This document shows positions 62,286 to 64,000 of a stretch of 64,000 nt of DNA, piece by piece. Position numbers and translations under genes: made by a program. Location of the stretch: the NCBI GenBank assembly GCA_017447265.1, contig JAFSOA010000010.1, positions 1-64,000 on the forward strand. The letters run 5' to 3'. Each line of letters begins with the position of its first letter. The first letter of the stretch is position 1. The notes under the pieces are model-generated. The model was not told the DNA's origin, made no database searches, and worked only from the letters and a program-made list of their open reading frames with translations. Source of the DNA: Bacteroidales bacterium (GTDB taxonomy: Bacteria; Bacteroidota; Bacteroidia; Bacteroidales; UBA932).

Positions 62286-64000
62286 ATGACGAGAAGTTCC
62301 CATATCCTGCCTGTTTTGCTGGCGATGCTGCTGATGGCACTTGCCGGGGCGGGGTGTGTGGAACCGCTTTGGACCGAGGACAAGCACAATAGAAAAGGGG
62401 TTGAACTCCCGCTGCAGATTTATCTGCCGACCCGTGTCAACACGGCCACGAAAGCCATTTCCGACGGACCGGTGGATGGCCTGGCCGCGGAATCAGCACT
62501 CTATTCCCTGCAAGTATGGGCCTTTTCCCATCCGGACAAGTCGGAGCAGGCGATGTCCGAAGCAGAATTAGCGCTGTTCCAGCAAGAGAGTTCCATCGCC
62601 TATCTGAACGTGCCCGATGTCAACGTGCTGTCCTCGTCGGGTGCAGGTTCGAGCATTCAGGTGGGCCTGCTCATCCCGGATTATGTCCTTTCGCGGTCGG
62701 ATGATGCCTTGAAACTGGATTTCTATGTGTTGGGGAACGGCGCATCCATCGGATTGGGGGATGTCGGCGTCAAGAAAAGGAGCGAGATGCGCGATTTGGT
62801 ATTTGAGGGCAACTATTTTGGGGTCAATGCCACCCGTTCTTCCGAGATTCCGGCCACCGGCCTTCCCCTGGCCTGTTTCTTCGACAACCGCGGAAATGGC
62901 TATGACATCGCTTTCTTGAAGACCGATCCGAATCCGACGGAAGCGCGCATGGAAGAAATGGGCCGCGTCTGGCCGGAGATGGAACTGACGCGCTCGGTCG
63001 CGCGCATGCGTTTTCTCTTCGCCCAGGCCACGGGCATGACGGGCAATGCCATCGACAGCGTTGTGCTGTTCAATTTCGATGACCTCGACGAACCGGGCCT
63101 GATTCCTACGGGAACCTACGTCTTTCCCCGGGAAGACGCCAGTGCCATCAAGCTGCCGGAGGGCAGTGCTTACGAAACGCTGAGCTGGGGTTCGTATTAC
63201 TCCGGACTGGAAGAGAACATCGGACAGATGGACGATCCCACGATCCTGTGCAGCAACAGCGAAGTGATGCGGAATATGTCGGCACAATTCTTTGAAGACT
63301 ATCTCCAGCAGTTATTTGCGCAAGCAGGCAACCAGAACAAGCCGACATCGAAAGTCCTCTATCTGCGGGAAAGCGACAAGCCGATCAAAGGCAGGATCTA
63401 TTACAATGGCCAGCGGGATAACGAAGACCAGATTGTCAAGCCCTCCCAGAGCGTGGAATTCACCATGGCCGGCCTGGGCTTTCCCGACAGGACCAATTTC
63501 TACCGCAATCACTCCTGGACGGTCTATGCCTATATGATCGGGCAGCACATGGAGGTCGACGTGCGGCTGGACGATTGGGTGGTTCCCTGGACCCGGCAGG
63601 AGGTCAACCTCATGGATACGGTCATGGTCAATGTGGACCAGGACGGCAAGTTTATCACGGACGCCACGATGCAGGCCGACAGCTTGCGCTATTACAATGG
63701 AAATGTCATTCCGAAAAGCAATGGCAAGCCCAGGAAGAAATGGTTCAACGTGCCGATTCCGGAAGGGGATGAGGGCGTTACGGGGCGCGTGGTTATCTAT
63801 GCGCCGCAAAACGGAAAGTTGATCGTTACGCCCGTAGCGGTCGATACGGCCGAGTTCTGGCCCAAGCTGTCAGCGTCAGAAAAGGGTGTTTATGAAGCAG
63901 ATCCATCGGATCCTTCGTATGTAACGAAGTGGTTCGACATTTCCATGACCACGAATGTGATCGACCGCCGTGTCGATGAAGGCAGCGGCATCCCGGGTTT
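62286..64000 (+). CDS. Fimbrial lipoprotein, probable minor subunit, operon 2 (3' partial)
   Basis: Open from ATG 62286 to the window end (571 codons seen, no stop). Lipobox LAGAGC (Cys at about 25) and VEPL match the paralogue at 49173 (TAGCVEPF). Shared landmarks are ALYSLQVWAFSHPD, LKLDFYVLGNGASIGL, LTRSVARMRFLFAQATGM and YLRESDKPIKGRIYY. The paralogue is 610 aa, so only a few dozen residues are probably missing. The gene lies 16 bp after its neighbour. If operon 2 keeps the order of operon 1, an Mfa1-like and a BspA-like gene should follow beyond the window. Confidence 0.68.
   Translation, partial: MTRSSHILPVLLAMLLMALAGAGCVEPLWTEDKHNRKGVELPLQIYLPTRVNTATKAISDGPVDGLAAESALYSLQVWAFSHPDKSEQAMSEAELALFQQESSIAYLNVPDVNVLSSSGAGSSIQVGLLIPDYVLSRSDDALKLDFYVLGNGASIGLGDVGVKKRSEMRDLVFEGNYFGVNATRSSEIPATGLPLACFFDNRGNGYDIAFLKTDPNPTEARMEEMGRVWPEMELTRSVARMRFLFAQATGMTGNAIDSVVLFNFDDLDEPGLIPTGTYVFPREDASAIKLPEGSAYETLSWGSYYSGLEENIGQMDDPTILCSNSEVMRNMSAQFFEDYLQQLFAQAGNQNKPTSKVLYLRESDKPIKGRIYYNGQRDNEDQIVKPSQSVEFTMAGLGFPDRTNFYRNHSWTVYAYMIGQHMEVDVRLDDWVVPWTRQEVNLMDTVMVNVDQDGKFITDATMQADSLRYYNGNVIPKSNGKPRKKWFNVPIPEGDEGVTGRVVIYAPQNGKLIVTPVAVDTAEFWPKLSASEKGVYEADPSDPSYVTKWFDISMTTNVIDRRVDEGSGIPG

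Overview
This window is chromosomal DNA from a member of the Bacteroidota, most likely the order Bacteroidales. Four things point there: many lipoproteins with BACON, DUF4988-like, FISUMP and fimbrillin domains; SusC/Oar-type TonB-dependent receptors (TBDRs) with an N-terminal carboxypeptidase-like domain; promoters fitting the Bacteroides -7 consensus TAnnTTTG; and the absence of Shine-Dalgarno sequences. The high-GC coding sequence recalls uncultured gut Bacteroidales, but that placement is inference. No phage, insertion sequence, CRISPR array or integrase was found.

Layout. (1) 1-3130: end of the str operon (rpsG partial, fusA, rpsJ), then a hairpin, a tRNA with anticodon CAU and a bidirectional terminator; the usual rplC is absent after rpsJ. 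(2) 3148-10495, minus strand: an operon of a PlsC-like acyltransferase, an Omp85-type barrel and three related coiled-coil lipoproteins. (3) 10575-14642: exo/endonuclease/phosphatase-family protein, HAD phosphatase, small secreted protein, C69 dipeptidase and a BACON lipoprotein. (4) 14688-22194: a five-gene operon (two BACON lipoproteins, TBDR, DUF4876-like lipoprotein, DUF6850-like barrel). (5) 22310-30867: S46 dipeptidyl-peptidase, YhbP-like protein, ComF, diadenylate cyclase, MutS2, a small lipoprotein and MetK. (6) 31060-38152: secreted DRGH nuclease, large Oar-like TBDR and an OB-fold/BACON lipoprotein, which may work together on extracellular nucleic acid. (7) 38254-40360: a half-length TBDR-like gene bracketed by long inverted repeats. 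(8) 40435-44726: tricorn-like protease and threonine aldolase. (9) 44857-64000: two consecutive fimbrial operons. The first has six genes and ends in a strong terminator; the second repeats the same gene order (DUF3575, fimbrillin, accessory lipoprotein, second lipoprotein) and runs off the window.

Most notable signals: the tandem fimbrial operons with conserved ends and divergent middles, the second preceded by a run of ten G; two unrelated pairs of inverted repeats bracketing small gene cassettes; a palindromic repeat family that has become part of coding sequence; and four promoters placing the -7 box exactly 4 nt before the start codon, implying leaderless mRNAs. Domain names come from recognition of sequence patterns and were not confirmed by a database search.
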